Assembly: GCF_020523965.1 (NCBI RefSeq)
Contig: NZ_JAJAPX010000001.1
Coordinates: 186,001 to 250,000 of the forward strand
Origin: Neotamlana sargassicola
GTDB taxonomy: Bacteria > Bacteroidota > Bacteroidia > Flavobacteriales > Flavobacteriaceae
DNA: 64,000 nt
Direction of reading: 5' to 3'
Positions 8,258 to 17,524 of the stretch are shown one piece after another; the stretch's first letter is position 1, and the number at the start of each line of letters is the position of its first letter. Both the position numbers and the translations under genes were made by a program. The notes under the pieces were generated by a model that searched no databases, had not been told where the DNA came from, and worked only from the letters and a program-made list of their open reading frames with translations.

Positions 8258-9262
8258 TTAATTAACTGCAGGGCAATTACAGTCGAAACGTTCGCGACGA
8301 CAACTAAAGTTAAACCCTATAGTAATTTGATGAAAGCCACCGTTGGTATAAACAACATCGTCTAACTGGTGGGTATAGTTATAGGCAAACATTAAACTGT
8401 TGTAATCAATTCCTAGTATAGGTGTAATTTGGTTTAAGGTTTGGCTATCTATAGCGTTTCCATCGTTAAGATACTCGGCACCATCGAAGCTTTTACGATA
8501 AGATAAACCGGCCCAAATTTTACCAAAATCCATAGTTTTGTAAGCTTTTGCGTTAAAATCGATTGCTGCTTCTTGGGTTAATTCTCGCAATTGAAACATA
8601 ACGGAAGGCTCGAAACTCCAAGAGCTTCCATATTTATTAAACACGTAACCAGTAGAAAATAAATAGCGACGTAAATTACTAGTTATAGCTAAATCGTTGT
8701 TTACACCAGAATTTTCTAAAACATTTTTAATGGTTCCGTGCAGATAAAAATCCAGATAATGATAAGAAAAACCAAAATCGATATTAAAATTAGTTGCGTT
8801 TTCTACACCACCACTAACAATAGGATCTGGACCATCGAACAAAAAACTAGTTTCATCGAGTTGATATTGAATAAAGCCTGCACTTAAACCAAAGGACAGC
8901 ATGTTTAAATCTACTTCACTTCTGGAAAACATTAAGTGATGCGCATAAGTAAAATAAGCGCCTGTTTGGGAATGATATCCGTTTTTATCGGCAAAAACAA
9001 TACCACCAATACCAGATGGTGAATCGCCTATTCTTCCATTAGCACTAACCGTCATTAATCGCGGTGCATCCTCATGACCAAACCATTGTTGGCGGCCTGT
9101 TAACCTTACTTTAGCACAGTTAGCCGCTCCAGCCATTGATGGATGAATTAAGTAGTAGTTATCGGTTAAATAATCAGTATATATTGGCAAACCTTCCTGC
9201 GAAGTTGCAACAAACGATACCAAAGTAAAAAGAATTACTGCTAACGTATTTTTTTTAATCAT
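8258..9262 (-). CDS. PorP/SprF family type IX secretion system membrane protein
   Basis: This is an outer-membrane barrel protein of the PorP/SprF family, members of which assist type IX secretion or surface display of particular substrates. The ATG at 9262 gives a signal peptide (IKKNTLAVILFTLVSFVATSQ). The frame stays open to 9307, but that start would place 15 extra residues before it. The mature start GLPIYTDYLTDNYYLIHPS and the GRQQWFG motif are characteristic of the family. The C-terminus carries many alternating strands and ends CNCPAVN. No adhesin gene adjoins this copy, unlike the second PorP/SprF gene near 55-56 kb, so its substrate is unknown. Confidence 0.88.
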   Translation of the reverse strand: MIKKNTLAVILFTLVSFVATSQEGLPIYTDYLTDNYYLIHPSMAGAANCAKVRLTGRQQWFGHEDAPRLMTVSANGRIGDSPSGIGGIVFADKNGYHSQTGAYFTYAHHLMFSRSEVDLNMLSFGLSAGFIQYQLDETSFLFDGPDPIVSGGVENATNFNIDFGFSYHYLDFYLHGTIKNVLENSGVNNDLAITSNLRRYLFSTGYVFNKYGSSWSFEPSVMFQLRELTQEAAIDFNAKAYKTMDFGKIWAGLSYRKSFDGAEYLNDGNAIDSQTLNQITPILGIDYNSLMFAYNYTHQLDDVVYTNGGFHQITIGFNFSCRRERFDCNCPAVN

Positions 9263-9408
9263 AGATAAAACCAAGTAGGTTAATATTGAATAAACGTTTG
9301 TTTTCAAAAAAAATTACTTGCAAAAAATACGAATTTTAATCGGTAATTTCTATTATTTAACAATTGGAACAAACCTCAAATATTTAAGCAAGAAAATGTT
9401 TCTTTTAG

Positions 9409-9416
9409 TATTTTTG
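9409..9416 (+). promoter_or_regulatory. Possible -7 promoter element before the Nfu gene
   Basis: TATTTTTG fits the TAnnTTTG consensus and lies 17 bases before the start codon. The -33 region is not clear, so confidence is moderate. Confidence 0.4.
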
Positions 9417-9432
9417 TAAAAAATTAGTTGAA

Positions 9433-10335
9433 ATGAACACTTTTAAGGTTTCTGTGCAAGAAACAACAAACAATGCCATTGTAAAATTTGAATTAAACCA
9501 ATTTGTAACTAAAAATCAGAGTTTCGAATTTAACAACATAGACGAAGCAAAGTCTTCGCCACTGGCTCAACAATTATTTTATTTACCTTTCGTAAAGAAA
9601 ATTTATATATCTGGAAACTTTATTGCCGTAGAACGCTATAATATTGTAGAATGGAAAGACGTTCAAGATGAAGTAGCTCAGCAAATTGAAGCTTATTTAA
9701 ACGACGGTGGTACTGTAATAACAGAAACTGCAACTGCAAAAAAAGTACCTGTAACGGTATATGCTGAAAGTACACCAAACCCAAGCGTAATGAAATTTGT
9801 AGCTAACAAAAAATTAGTAACAGCCATGTTTGAGTTTACCTCTATTGAAGAAGCCAAATTATCGCCACTAGCTACAGAGTTATTTCATTTTCCTTTTGTA
9901 AAAAGTGTATTTTTTGATGAAAACTATGTTTCTATTACAAAATTTGATATTACCGAATGGCAAGAAATTACATTTGAAATTCGTGAATTTATAAGAAGTT
10001 TTATTGAGAAGGGTAAAGACATTGTTTTACCAGAAGCTACCGAAACACTTAAAAAATCTACAGAACAGTTAGACCATCACTTCGAAGCTTTAGATGATAC
10101 ATCGAAACAAATTGTAAATATTCTAGAAGAATATGTAAAACCAGCTGTTGCGAGCGATGGTGGTAATATTCAGTTTATTGGTTACGACGAAAACACTAAA
10201 AACGTGAGTGTGTTACTTCAAGGTGCATGTAGTGGTTGTCCATCGTCAACATTTACACTTAAAAACGGTATAGAAAATATGCTAAAAGAAATGCTTCCAG
10301 GCAAAGTAGCCATGGTTGAAGCTATTAATGGATAA
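9433..10335 (+). CDS. NifU/Nfu family Fe-S cluster scaffold with duplicated N-terminal domain
   Basis: The 300-residue protein carries a C-terminal NifU domain (residues about 220-300). Its CSGCPSS motif (Cys266 and Cys269) can hold a 4Fe-4S cluster for transfer to apo-proteins. Before it are two copies of the Nfu N-terminal domain, at about residues 5-95 and 108-200. Each has the pattern EAKxSPLAxxLFxxPFVKxxx followed by ITEW or IVEW. Ordinary Nfu proteins have one such domain, so the region looks like an internal duplication. It is a single gene with its own probable promoter, followed by dodecin. Cytosolic Fe-S cluster carriage is the family role. The value of the duplication is unknown. 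Confidence 0.9.
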   Translation: MNTFKVSVQETTNNAIVKFELNQFVTKNQSFEFNNIDEAKSSPLAQQLFYLPFVKKIYISGNFIAVERYNIVEWKDVQDEVAQQIEAYLNDGGTVITETATAKKVPVTVYAESTPNPSVMKFVANKKLVTAMFEFTSIEEAKLSPLATELFHFPFVKSVFFDENYVSITKFDITEWQEITFEIREFIRSFIEKGKDIVLPEATETLKKSTEQLDHHFEALDDTSKQIVNILEEYVKPAVASDGGNIQFIGYDENTKNVSVLLQGACSGCPSSTFTLKNGIENMLKEMLPGKVAMVEAING

Positions 10336-10418
10336 GTTTTTTAGAACTTAATGTGACTTTTTAAAGCCAATTGTTTCTAAATTAATAGAAAACAAAATTA
10401 ATTTAAAAACAAAATATT

Positions 10419-10619
10419 ATGGCAGTATTAAAAGTAATCGAGGTGCTTTCTAACTCAAATAAAAGTTGGGAAGATGCTACTAAAAAAGCAGTAAAAGAAG
10501 CCTCAAAAACCTTAAAAAATATTCGTTCGGTTTACGTTCAAGACCAAAGCGCTATTGTAAAAGATGGGGATGTAACCGAGTTTCGAGTAAATTTAAAAGT
10601 TACTTTCGAAATTGAATAA
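10419..10619 (+). CDS. Dodecin family protein
   Basis: Dodecins are small flavin-binding proteins that assemble as hollow dodecamers and store or buffer riboflavin-type cofactors in the cytosol. The 66-residue product shows the family pattern: VLKVIEVLSNSNKSWEDA, an amphipathic helix (ATKKAVKEASKTLKNI), then two strands ending in FRVNLKVTFEIE. The length and start (MAVLKVIE) are exactly as expected. It stands alone, with a good terminator just downstream. Confidence 0.93.
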   Translation: MAVLKVIEVLSNSNKSWEDATKKAVKEASKTLKNIRSVYVQDQSAIVKDGDVTEFRVNLKVTFEIE

Positions 10620-10650
10620 GTCCTAAATACTACCTATTTATATATATTTT

Positions 10651-10677
10651 AAAGCACTCTTTTTTAGAGTGCTTTTT
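10651..10677 (+). terminator. Rho-independent terminator after dodecin
   Basis: Arms AAAGCACTCT (10651-10660) and AGAGTGCTTT (10666-10675) pair perfectly around a TTTTT loop and are followed by further Ts. Confidence 0.8.
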
Positions 10678-10703
10678 CATTTTATAATACTTATTTTTAT
10701 AAC

Positions 10704-12812
10704 ATGAAACATCTTTATCTTTTAGTAATTTTTATTGTTTTATTTTCTTGTACTTCTAAATCGTCAAAACCCATGACCCATAAATATACAAATGCATTAA
10801 TTAACGAAACAAGCCCATATCTTTTACAACATGCGCATAACCCTGTTAATTGGCAACCTTGGAATAGTAAAACATTAAATCAAGCTAAAACAGAAAACAA
10901 ACTTGTTTTAATTAGTATTGGGTATGCGGCTTGCCATTGGTGCCATGTTATGGAACATGAAAGTTTTGAAGATTCGTTGGTAGCACAAACCATGAACATC
11001 AATTACATCAATATTAAAATTGATAGAGAAGAACGCCCAGATGTAGACCAAGTTTACATGAATGCCGTACAACTTATGACTGGCCAAGGTGGTTGGCCTT
11101 TAAATATTGTAGCCTTACCAGATGGCAGACCTGTTTGGGGCGGTACATATTTTAAAAAAGAACAATGGATTAGCGCTTTAAACCAAATTGCAGAATTATA
11201 TAAAAGTAACCCAGAAAAACTACATGAATATGCCAATAAATTAGAACAAGGCATAAAAAGCATGGATGTTGTTGCTACAAACAATAACAAACCCGATTTT
11301 AATAAAACATTTATAAATAATGCCATAAAAAATTGGTCTAAAAGTTTCGATAAGCATTATGGTGGCACTAACCGAGCTCCAAAATTTATGATGCCAAATA
11401 ACTATCAATTTTTACTTCGTTATGCTTATCAAAATAACGACCAAGACATTTTAAATTTTGTAAACCTTACGCTAACCAAAATGGCTTATGGCGGATTGTA
11501 CGACCATATTGGCGGTGGTTTTTCTCGATATTCTGTCGATATTAAATGGCATGTGCCGCATTTCGAAAAAATGCTTTACGACAATGCACAACTGGTAAGT
11601 TTATATGCCGATGCTTACCAACTTACAAAAAGCGAACTCTACAAAAACGTAATTACAGAAACATTAAATTTTGTAAACAATGAAATGACAACTAAAAACG
11701 GTGCATTTTTCTCCTCTTTAGATGCCGATAGCTTAAATAAAAACAACGAATTAGAAGAAGGCGCGTTTTACGTATGGACAAAACAAGAGTTAGAACATAT
11801 TTTAAAAGAAGATTTCTTATTATTTTCCAACTATTATAATGTAAACGATTTCGGGTTTTGGGAGCATAACAATTACGTACTAATAAAAAATGAAGACGAT
11901 AACGCTTTCGCGGAAAAACATAACATTTCAATAGAAGCCCTTCAATCCTATAAAACAAAATGGAAGCAAACACTATTAGAAATTAGAAATAAACGCCCAA
12001 AACCAAGGTTAGACGATAAAACTCTAACCTCTTGGAATGCCTTAATGCTTAAAGCCTACGTGGATGCTTACCGAGTTTTAGGTGATGAAATTTATCTCGC
12101 TTCTGCAGAAAAAAACGCAAACTTTATTTTAAACAATCAGTTACAAAACGATGGTAGCTTGTTTCATAATTACAAAAATGGAAAAAGCTCCATTAATGGT
12201 TTTTTAGAAGATTACGCCACCACTATTGAGGCATTTATTGCGCTTTACGAAGTTACCGGAGAAGAAAAATGGTTAAAAACATCGCGCGATTTAACGAATT
12301 ACACCTTCGATTTCTTTTTTAATAAAACCAGTAATATGTTTTTCTTCACATCCAGTAAAGATGAAGCTTTAGTATCTAGAAGTGTAGAATACCGCGATAA
12401 CGTAATAGCAGCCAGCAATTCTATTATGGCAAATAACTTGTTTAAATTGTCACATTATTTTGATAATGAATATTTTTATAACACAGCAACAAACATGCTA
12501 AACAACGTAACTTTGGAAATGCAAGATTACCCATCTGGCTATTCAAATTGGTTTAATTTAATGCTAAATTACACACATCCATATTACGAAGTTGCATTAG
12601 TTGGTAATGAAGTTAATAAACAACTAACCGAATTAAATAAAAACTATTTACCAAATAAATTAATTGCTGTATCTAAATATGAAAACAGTATGCCTCTATT
12701 AAAAAACAGATTTACACCAGATAAAACCTTAATTTATGTTTGTGTAAACAAATCATGTAAATTACCTGTAAGCAAAACTAAAGAAGCCTTAAAACTTATA
12801 ACAAAACAATGA
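10704..12812 (+). CDS. DUF255 thioredoxin-domain protein (SPATA20/YyaL family), predicted lipoprotein
   Basis: The 702-residue protein matches the YyaL/spermatogenesis-associated 20 family. It has a thioredoxin-like N-terminal domain (residues about 25-190) and a large alpha/alpha-barrel resembling N-acylglucosamine epimerases. The segment [17 protein letters not shown] and the motif CHWCH (residues 77-81) are diagnostic. Here the N-terminus is a lipoprotein signal with the putative lipidated Cys16 in LFSC, so the protein should sit on the periplasmic side. Many homologues lack a signal. The biochemical function of the family is not established. Its stop overlaps the next start in ATGA. Confidence 0.88.
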   Translation: MKHLYLLVIFIVLFSCTSKSSKPMTHKYTNALINETSPYLLQHAHNPVNWQPWNSKTLNQAKTENKLVLISIGYAACHWCHVMEHESFEDSLVAQTMNINYINIKIDREERPDVDQVYMNAVQLMTGQGGWPLNIVALPDGRPVWGGTYFKKEQWISALNQIAELYKSNPEKLHEYANKLEQGIKSMDVVATNNNKPDFNKTFINNAIKNWSKSFDKHYGGTNRAPKFMMPNNYQFLLRYAYQNNDQDILNFVNLTLTKMAYGGLYDHIGGGFSRYSVDIKWHVPHFEKMLYDNAQLVSLYADAYQLTKSELYKNVITETLNFVNNEMTTKNGAFFSSLDADSLNKNNELEEGAFYVWTKQELEHILKEDFLLFSNYYNVNDFGFWEHNNYVLIKNEDDNAFAEKHNISIEALQSYKTKWKQTLLEIRNKRPKPRLDDKTLTSWNALMLKAYVDAYRVLGDEIYLASAEKNANFILNNQLQNDGSLFHNYKNGKSSINGFLEDYATTIEAFIALYEVTGEEKWLKTSRDLTNYTFDFFFNKTSNMFFFTSSKDEALVSRSVEYRDNVIAASNSIMANNLFKLSHYFDNEYFYNTATNMLNNVTLEMQDYPSGYSNWFNLMLNYTHPYYEVALVGNEVNKQLTELNKNYLPNKLIAVSKYENSMPLLKNRFTPDKTLIYVCVNKSCKLPVSKTKEALKLITKQ

Positions 12813-13168
12813 AAACATTAACCATAATATTACTCGCATTTGTAGCTATAGAACATTTTTACTTTTTAATTTTAGAAATGTTTTTCTGGACCAAACCAAA
12901 AGGCATAAAAGCCTTTAATATAAAATCTGAAGCTTTTGCTAAAGAAACTAAAGTTTTAGCCGCTAATCAAGGTTTATATAATGGTTTTATAGCTGCCGGA
13001 ATTATATTTTCTATTATTAAAAATGATATTTCAACCGCGTTATTTTTTACGGTTTGTGTAATAATTGCTGGTATTTATGGGGCTTACTCAACTAAACAAA
13101 TTAAGCTATTTTATTTTCAATCGGTTCCAGCTATAATTACACTAATAATTATTTTATTGAGTTTTTAG
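12809..13168 (+). CDS. DUF1304 family small membrane protein
   Basis: This 119-residue protein has four hydrophobic segments and matches DUF1304. Diagnostic features are the N-terminal [16 protein letters not shown] pattern, then [12 protein letters not shown], then [21 protein letters not shown] near the end. No function is established for the family. The ATG shares four bases with the preceding DUF255 stop (ATGA), which implies translational coupling and a possible joint role in the envelope. Confidence 0.88.
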   Translation: MKTLTIILLAFVAIEHFYFLILEMFFWTKPKGIKAFNIKSEAFAKETKVLAANQGLYNGFIAAGIIFSIIKNDISTALFFTVCVIIAGIYGAYSTKQIKLFYFQSVPAIITLIIILLSF

Positions 13169-13299
13169 TTTTTTAAAGTGACCGTTTAATATTTCTGTGT
13201 CTATAATATTGTAAACAATTTAACTTTTATTTTACCTAAGCCAAGTTAAAAGCAAATAAATAGTTACTAACTTTAATATAATTATAAATATCAGAAATT

Positions 13300-14115
13300 A
13301 TGGATTTAAAAAACATTGACGCATCAAAATGGATGGACCTCATTTTAGATTATGGCCTGAAAATTATAGGAGCCATTGCTATCTGGATTATTGGTTCTTG
13401 GGTAATTAAAACTTTAATTAAAGGCCTTAAAAAAGTAATGCTTAAGCAAAATTACGACGAAAGCTTACAAAAGTTTTTAATTAACTTATTAAGCTGGATT
13501 TTTAAAATTGTTTTAATTATTGTTGTTCTAGGAACTTTAGGTGTTGAAACCACGTCGTTTGCTGCTATTTTAGCTGCTGCTGGTTTAGCAATTGGTATGG
13601 CTTTACAAGGGTCGTTAGGAAATTTTGCTGGTGGTGTGTTATTAATGATTTTTAAACCAATAAAAATTGGAGATTTAATTGAAGCTCAAGGCGAAATTGG
13701 TGTTGTAAAAGAAATTGAAATTTTTACAACTAAACTTACTGGGTTATCTAACCGAGAAATTATAATACCTAATGCAGCTCTATCAAACGGTAATATTATT
13801 AATTATACTACCGAAGGTACGCGTCGTGTTGATTTAGTTTTTGGTGTTAGCTATGATGCCGATATTAAGCAAACAAAAGACGTTATAATGAATGTTTTAA
13901 CATCGCACCCAAAAGTTTTAAAAGATCCTGCTCCAGCTGTTACTGTTTTAGAATTGGCAGATAGTTCGGTAAACTTTGCTACAAGACCTTGGTGTAAAAC
14001 CGAAGATTATTGGACTGTTTATTTTGATGTTACAGAAAATGTGAAATTAGCTCTTGACGCTGCTGGTATTGAAATTCCTTACCCACACAGTGTTGAAATA
14101 CATAAAGATGCTTAA
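13300..14115 (+). CDS. Small-conductance mechanosensitive channel (MscS family)
   Basis: This is an inner-membrane channel that opens under membrane tension to release solutes on osmotic downshock. The 271-residue length fits the minimal MscS type. Three transmembrane helices are visible. The pore-lining third helix is rich in Ala and Gly (AAILAAAGLAIGMALQGSLG), followed by NFAGGVLLMIFKPIKIGD and the cytoplasmic beta and alpha/beta domains with the conserved IPNAALSNGNIINYT stretch. It is monocistronic, faces tsaB, and shares a bidirectional hairpin with it. Confidence 0.94.
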   Translation: MDLKNIDASKWMDLILDYGLKIIGAIAIWIIGSWVIKTLIKGLKKVMLKQNYDESLQKFLINLLSWIFKIVLIIVVLGTLGVETTSFAAILAAAGLAIGMALQGSLGNFAGGVLLMIFKPIKIGDLIEAQGEIGVVKEIEIFTTKLTGLSNREIIIPNAALSNGNIINYTTEGTRRVDLVFGVSYDADIKQTKDVIMNVLTSHPKVLKDPAPAVTVLELADSSVNFATRPWCKTEDYWTVYFDVTENVKLALDAAGIEIPYPHSVEIHKDA

Positions 14116-14139
14116 TTACTAAGCAACAGTATATAAATT

Positions 14140-14174
14140 AAAAAGGCGAAAGTTTTACACTCTCGCCTTTTTTG
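14140..14174. terminator. Bidirectional terminator between mscS and tsaB
   Basis: AAAAAGGCGA (14140-14149) pairs with TCGCCTTTTT (14163-14172). A T-run follows on the plus strand and an A-run precedes it. It lies between convergent genes and can serve both. Confidence 0.75.
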
Positions 14175-14177
14175 TCT

Positions 14178-14852
14178 CTATTTTTTTGATTTTATTGCCA
14201 CAAAATCTTTTAAGTAATAGGGCTCAAAATAGGCTACATCTTCAAATTTTTCTTCTTCATATTTCTTGAAAGCTATTAGGCTCATTTCGTTTGCCGAAGG
14301 TAATTTATCCTCAATAAAAATGGCATTCTGATGATTAATAAGTGTTTTTGTTTTCTCTACACCGTTTCCTATAAAGTAAACTTTGCCTGCTTTTAAATTT
14401 TCTGCGAAAGCGTTTTCATCTAATATTTGTGCTTGAGTTTCTCTTATTTGATTAAAACAACCATCAAAAATAGCTGAATATACTTCTAGCCTCCTAGCAT
14501 CTAGCATAGCAACTATTTCGCCATCGTTTATAGAAACTTGATGAGCCAATGCGGTTAATGTTGGTACTGAAATTAAAGGAATGTTTAAGGAAAAAGAAAG
14601 TCCTTTGGCTGCTGAAACTCCTATTCGCAAACCTGTGTAAGAACCAGGACCTTTGCTTACAGCAATGGCGTTTAAATCTTGAGTTGTAATACCTGCCTTT
14701 TTTAAAACCTCATCGATGTAAACATGCAAACGTTCGGCGTGCGAGTAGCCTTTATCGTTATCTTCAATTAAAGCAATGGTTTTTCCATTTTTTGAAACGG
14801 AAACCGAACAATTTGTTGTAGCAGTTTCTATGTTTAATATATGTGTACTCAT
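14178..14852 (-). CDS. tsaB: tRNA N6-threonylcarbamoyladenosine biosynthesis protein TsaB
   Basis: TsaB is the partner of TsaD in making the universal t6A modification of tRNAs that read ANN codons. The 224-residue product begins ILNIETATTNCSVSV, the start of the actin-like fold. It contains the hallmark KGPGSYTGLRIGVSAAKGL near residues 65-83. It is a normal full-length TsaB. It lies downstream of the ABC exporter genes, separated by a palindrome that probably terminates them, so it may have its own promoter. Confidence 0.94.
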   Translation of the reverse strand: MSTHILNIETATTNCSVSVSKNGKTIALIEDNDKGYSHAERLHVYIDEVLKKAGITTQDLNAIAVSKGPGSYTGLRIGVSAAKGLSFSLNIPLISVPTLTALAHQVSINDGEIVAMLDARRLEVYSAIFDGCFNQIRETQAQILDENAFAENLKAGKVYFIGNGVEKTKTLINHQNAIFIEDKLPSANEMSLIAFKKYEEEKFEDVAYFEPYYLKDFVAIKSKK

Positions 14853-14863
14853 TTTAAAAACAA

Positions 14864-14883
14864 ATTCCCGCCTAAGCGGGAAT
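14864..14883 (-). repeat. Short palindrome between tolC and tsaB, possible terminator
   Basis: ATTCCCGC (14864-14871) and GCGGGAAT (14876-14883) form a perfect 8-bp stem with a 4-base loop. On the minus strand it is followed by TTTGTTTTT, so it can end the exporter operon before tsaB. Similar GC-rich palindromes are common in flavobacterial spacers, so it could instead be a dispersed element. Confidence 0.6.
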
Positions 14884-14961
14884 GATTTATGTGATTATTT
14901 ATAATGCTTAGATTGCAAAATTACATATTAATTTGTTAAGGATATTCTCAAATTACAGTTT

Positions 14962-16392
14962 CTAAATTTGTCTTATCGGTATCCCAAAATAAAATTCTAA
15001 AATTTTCAATTTAAATATAAAATCATATTTAGTTCTAATAACATCGGCTTGCGAATTTTCGAACTGAATTTTAGATTGATTGAAGTCAAAAGAATTAATT
15101 ACACCTAACTCGTACCTATCACTTACATAACCAAAAGCTTTTTCTCTTGCATCTCTTGTTTTTGTTGCTGCTTCAAAAGCTTGTTTAGCATTTTTTGCAT
15201 CATTGTACGCTTGATATACAGTGGCTTCTAAATCTAAATTTGCCTGCTCTAACTGATATTTAGAACGCTCTAAACTAACTTTATTTCTACTAATATTATT
15301 CTTAGCCGAAAAACCATTAAGTATTGGTATACTTATTTGAAGTCCAAAATTATGACCATCATTTCTACTAAATTGATCGAAAATAGGATCTGGTCCACCA
15401 ATAATTGATGAATAATTTGGAGTTACAACATTTTGGTTTGTATCTTCAACAAAACCTATAATAGTACTTGGATCATCAGAGTTTAATTCTGCTCCCACAA
15501 CTTGGTCGCTGTATGATGCTCTTGTGCTATAACTATAAAACCCGGAAAGGGTTGGCAATAAAGCACCTTTCGCTACTTTAACATCATATTCTGCTAATTC
15601 TAAATTTGTTTCGGCTATCTTAATATCATTTATTTCCGCTTTAGCTCTGCTAATTATAGTACTAGGGTCTTCATTTAAAATTTCTTCATTTATTAAATTA
15701 TAATCAATAGTTTCTACATCAAAATTTCTATAATCTTTTAGTTGTAAGAGTTGTGCTAAACTTATTTTTGAAAGAAATAAATTATTTTGAGCGGATACGA
15801 TTTGTTGCTTTTGTGTTGCATCTGTTGCTTCCAACTCTAAAATATCTCCAGACGGGATTACTCCGGCTTCGATTAGTTTTTGTGTCTGTGCAATATTTTC
15901 AACAGTTAATTGATTTTGTCCTCTTAAAACTTTTAATTGCTCTCTGTTAAAAAGTATTTGCAGATAAGCGTTTGCTACGGATAAAGAAATATCGTCTTTC
16001 ATCTTATCAATTTGATATTGGCTTGCAATTATGGCTAAATTAGAACGCCTAAAAGTGTTTAAGTTTCTTAATCCTCTATATATAGCTACGTTGGAGTTTA
16101 GTCCTAATGATGTAAATTGAGTAGTAAGATTTTCTAAAATTCCTGTGGTAATATTTTGGTTTAAACCAATATTCCAAGAGTGATTACCAGAGGCATTAAG
16201 TGTTGGTAAAAAATTTCCAAAAGCATCACTTTTATTAATCTCACTCTGATCTAAATCTAACTCCGATTGCTTTACAGAAATATTATTTTCTAGTGCATAG
16301 GTTACACACTCTTGTAATGTCCATGTTTTTTGCTGAGCATAACCGCCTGAGACAACAATTAACAGTAAACACGCTATAAAAATACTTTTCAT
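14962..16392 (-). CDS. TolC family outer membrane efflux protein
   Basis: This is the outer-membrane exit duct of the tripartite exporter encoded just upstream. With the ATG at 16392 the product is 476 residues and starts with the signal peptide KSIFIACLLLIVVSGGYAQ. The open frame reaches 16473, but that would overlap the adaptor gene and add a lysine-rich leader, so 16392 is preferred. It lies one base after the adaptor stop. The typical TWTLQECVTYALENN opening is present, as are two repeats of long coiled-coil helices with outer-membrane strands. It is the last gene of a five-gene operon. Confidence 0.92.
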   Translation of the reverse strand: MKSIFIACLLLIVVSGGYAQQKTWTLQECVTYALENNISVKQSELDLDQSEINKSDAFGNFLPTLNASGNHSWNIGLNQNITTGILENLTTQFTSLGLNSNVAIYRGLRNLNTFRRSNLAIIASQYQIDKMKDDISLSVANAYLQILFNREQLKVLRGQNQLTVENIAQTQKLIEAGVIPSGDILELEATDATQKQQIVSAQNNLFLSKISLAQLLQLKDYRNFDVETIDYNLINEEILNEDPSTIISRAKAEINDIKIAETNLELAEYDVKVAKGALLPTLSGFYSYSTRASYSDQVVGAELNSDDPSTIIGFVEDTNQNVVTPNYSSIIGGPDPIFDQFSRNDGHNFGLQISIPILNGFSAKNNISRNKVSLERSKYQLEQANLDLEATVYQAYNDAKNAKQAFEAATKTRDAREKAFGYVSDRYELGVINSFDFNQSKIQFENSQADVIRTKYDFIFKLKILEFYFGIPIRQI

Positions 16393-16393
16393 A

Positions 16394-17512
16394 TTACTTT
16401 TCTTCATCCTCCTCATTGTCTTTTGATGCTTTGTTCCACACTTTAATTTTATCGCCTTCTTTAACACCTTCAACTATTTCAACGTTAATACCATCAGATA
16501 AACCAAGCTCTACATTTTCTTTTTTAAATTTACCATCTTCTTGCTGAATTTCTACAAAAGGTTTTTCGGTAATTCGGTTGTATTGTAATAAGGCTTCACG
16601 AATAGCTAAAACACTATCTTTTGCCTCAATATCTATTTCGGCGTTTGCACTATACCCAGCGCGTATATTTGTTAAAGAATCTAACTTAACATCGGCTTTT
16701 ATGGTAAACTGTACTGCGCCATTTTCTTCTATTCCTTTGGGTGCTAAAAAGGTTAAAGTAGCAGGAAATTCTTTGTCGTTAATGGCTCCTAAAACTACTT
16801 TTATTTCTTTACCTTCTTTAAGTTTTCCTATTTCGGCTTCATCAACCTTACCTTCAAAAATCATTAAACTCATATCGGCAATTGTTGCTATGGTTGTACC
16901 ATCGTTAAAGTTATTACTTTGTATAACTTGATCTCCTTCACGCACCGGAATTTCTAAAATAGTACCTGGTATTTGGGCTACAATACTTGTGTTTGCAGCA
17001 CTTCCGCCAGAAATAGAACCTTGTTTAATAATTTTATAATCGTTTTGTGCTTGTGCTAAAGTTTCTTTGGATTGATTAAATGCTAATTCGCTATTTTCAA
17101 AATCTTGCTGAGAAATAACACCTTTTTCAAACAACGCTTTATTTCTATCGAATAATACTTTAGCATTATTATAACCTAATTGTTCACTTTTTATACGGCT
17201 TCTTGCACTTACTAAACTCTGTTCGTTTGGTACAACTCTAATTTTAGCTATTAAATCGCCTTTTTTTACTAAATCCCCTTCTTCAACAAAAATCTCGTCA
17301 ACAATACCAGAAATTTGGGGTTTTAATTCAATTTCTTCCTCTGGATTTAATTTTCCCGTTGCTACTGCTTTAGTGTTTATTGATGTGTAAAAGGGTTCTT
17401 CTACTTTAAAATCTTCAATAGATTTTGAGTTGGCATCCTTAAAGTATTTTAATACAAATACTAATAAAATTAGGGCTACTATTCCTAAAATAATTTTAAC
17501 TGTTTTATTCAT
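16394..17512 (-). CDS. Periplasmic adaptor subunit (MacA/HlyD family)
   Basis: This membrane-anchored adaptor links ABC permeases to TolC. The protein has 372 residues and one N-terminal membrane helix (IILGIVALILLVFVLKYF). The lipoyl half-motif GIVDEIFVEEGDLVKKGD lies near residues 68-85. A coiled-coil hairpin occupies about residues 95-165, followed by the returning lipoyl half and a beta-barrel domain. The C-terminal end is acidic (NEEDEEK). Its position between the permeases and tolC supports a MacAB-TolC-like pump. The exported substrate cannot be told from sequence. Confidence 0.9.
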   Translation of the reverse strand: MNKTVKIILGIVALILLVFVLKYFKDANSKSIEDFKVEEPFYTSINTKAVATGKLNPEEEIELKPQISGIVDEIFVEEGDLVKKGDLIAKIRVVPNEQSLVSARSRIKSEQLGYNNAKVLFDRNKALFEKGVISQQDFENSELAFNQSKETLAQAQNDYKIIKQGSISGGSAANTSIVAQIPGTILEIPVREGDQVIQSNNFNDGTTIATIADMSLMIFEGKVDEAEIGKLKEGKEIKVVLGAINDKEFPATLTFLAPKGIEENGAVQFTIKADVKLDSLTNIRAGYSANAEIDIEAKDSVLAIREALLQYNRITEKPFVEIQQEDGKFKKENVELGLSDGINVEIVEGVKEGDKIKVWNKASKDNEEDEEK

Positions 17513-17524
17513 TTTTTTGATTGT

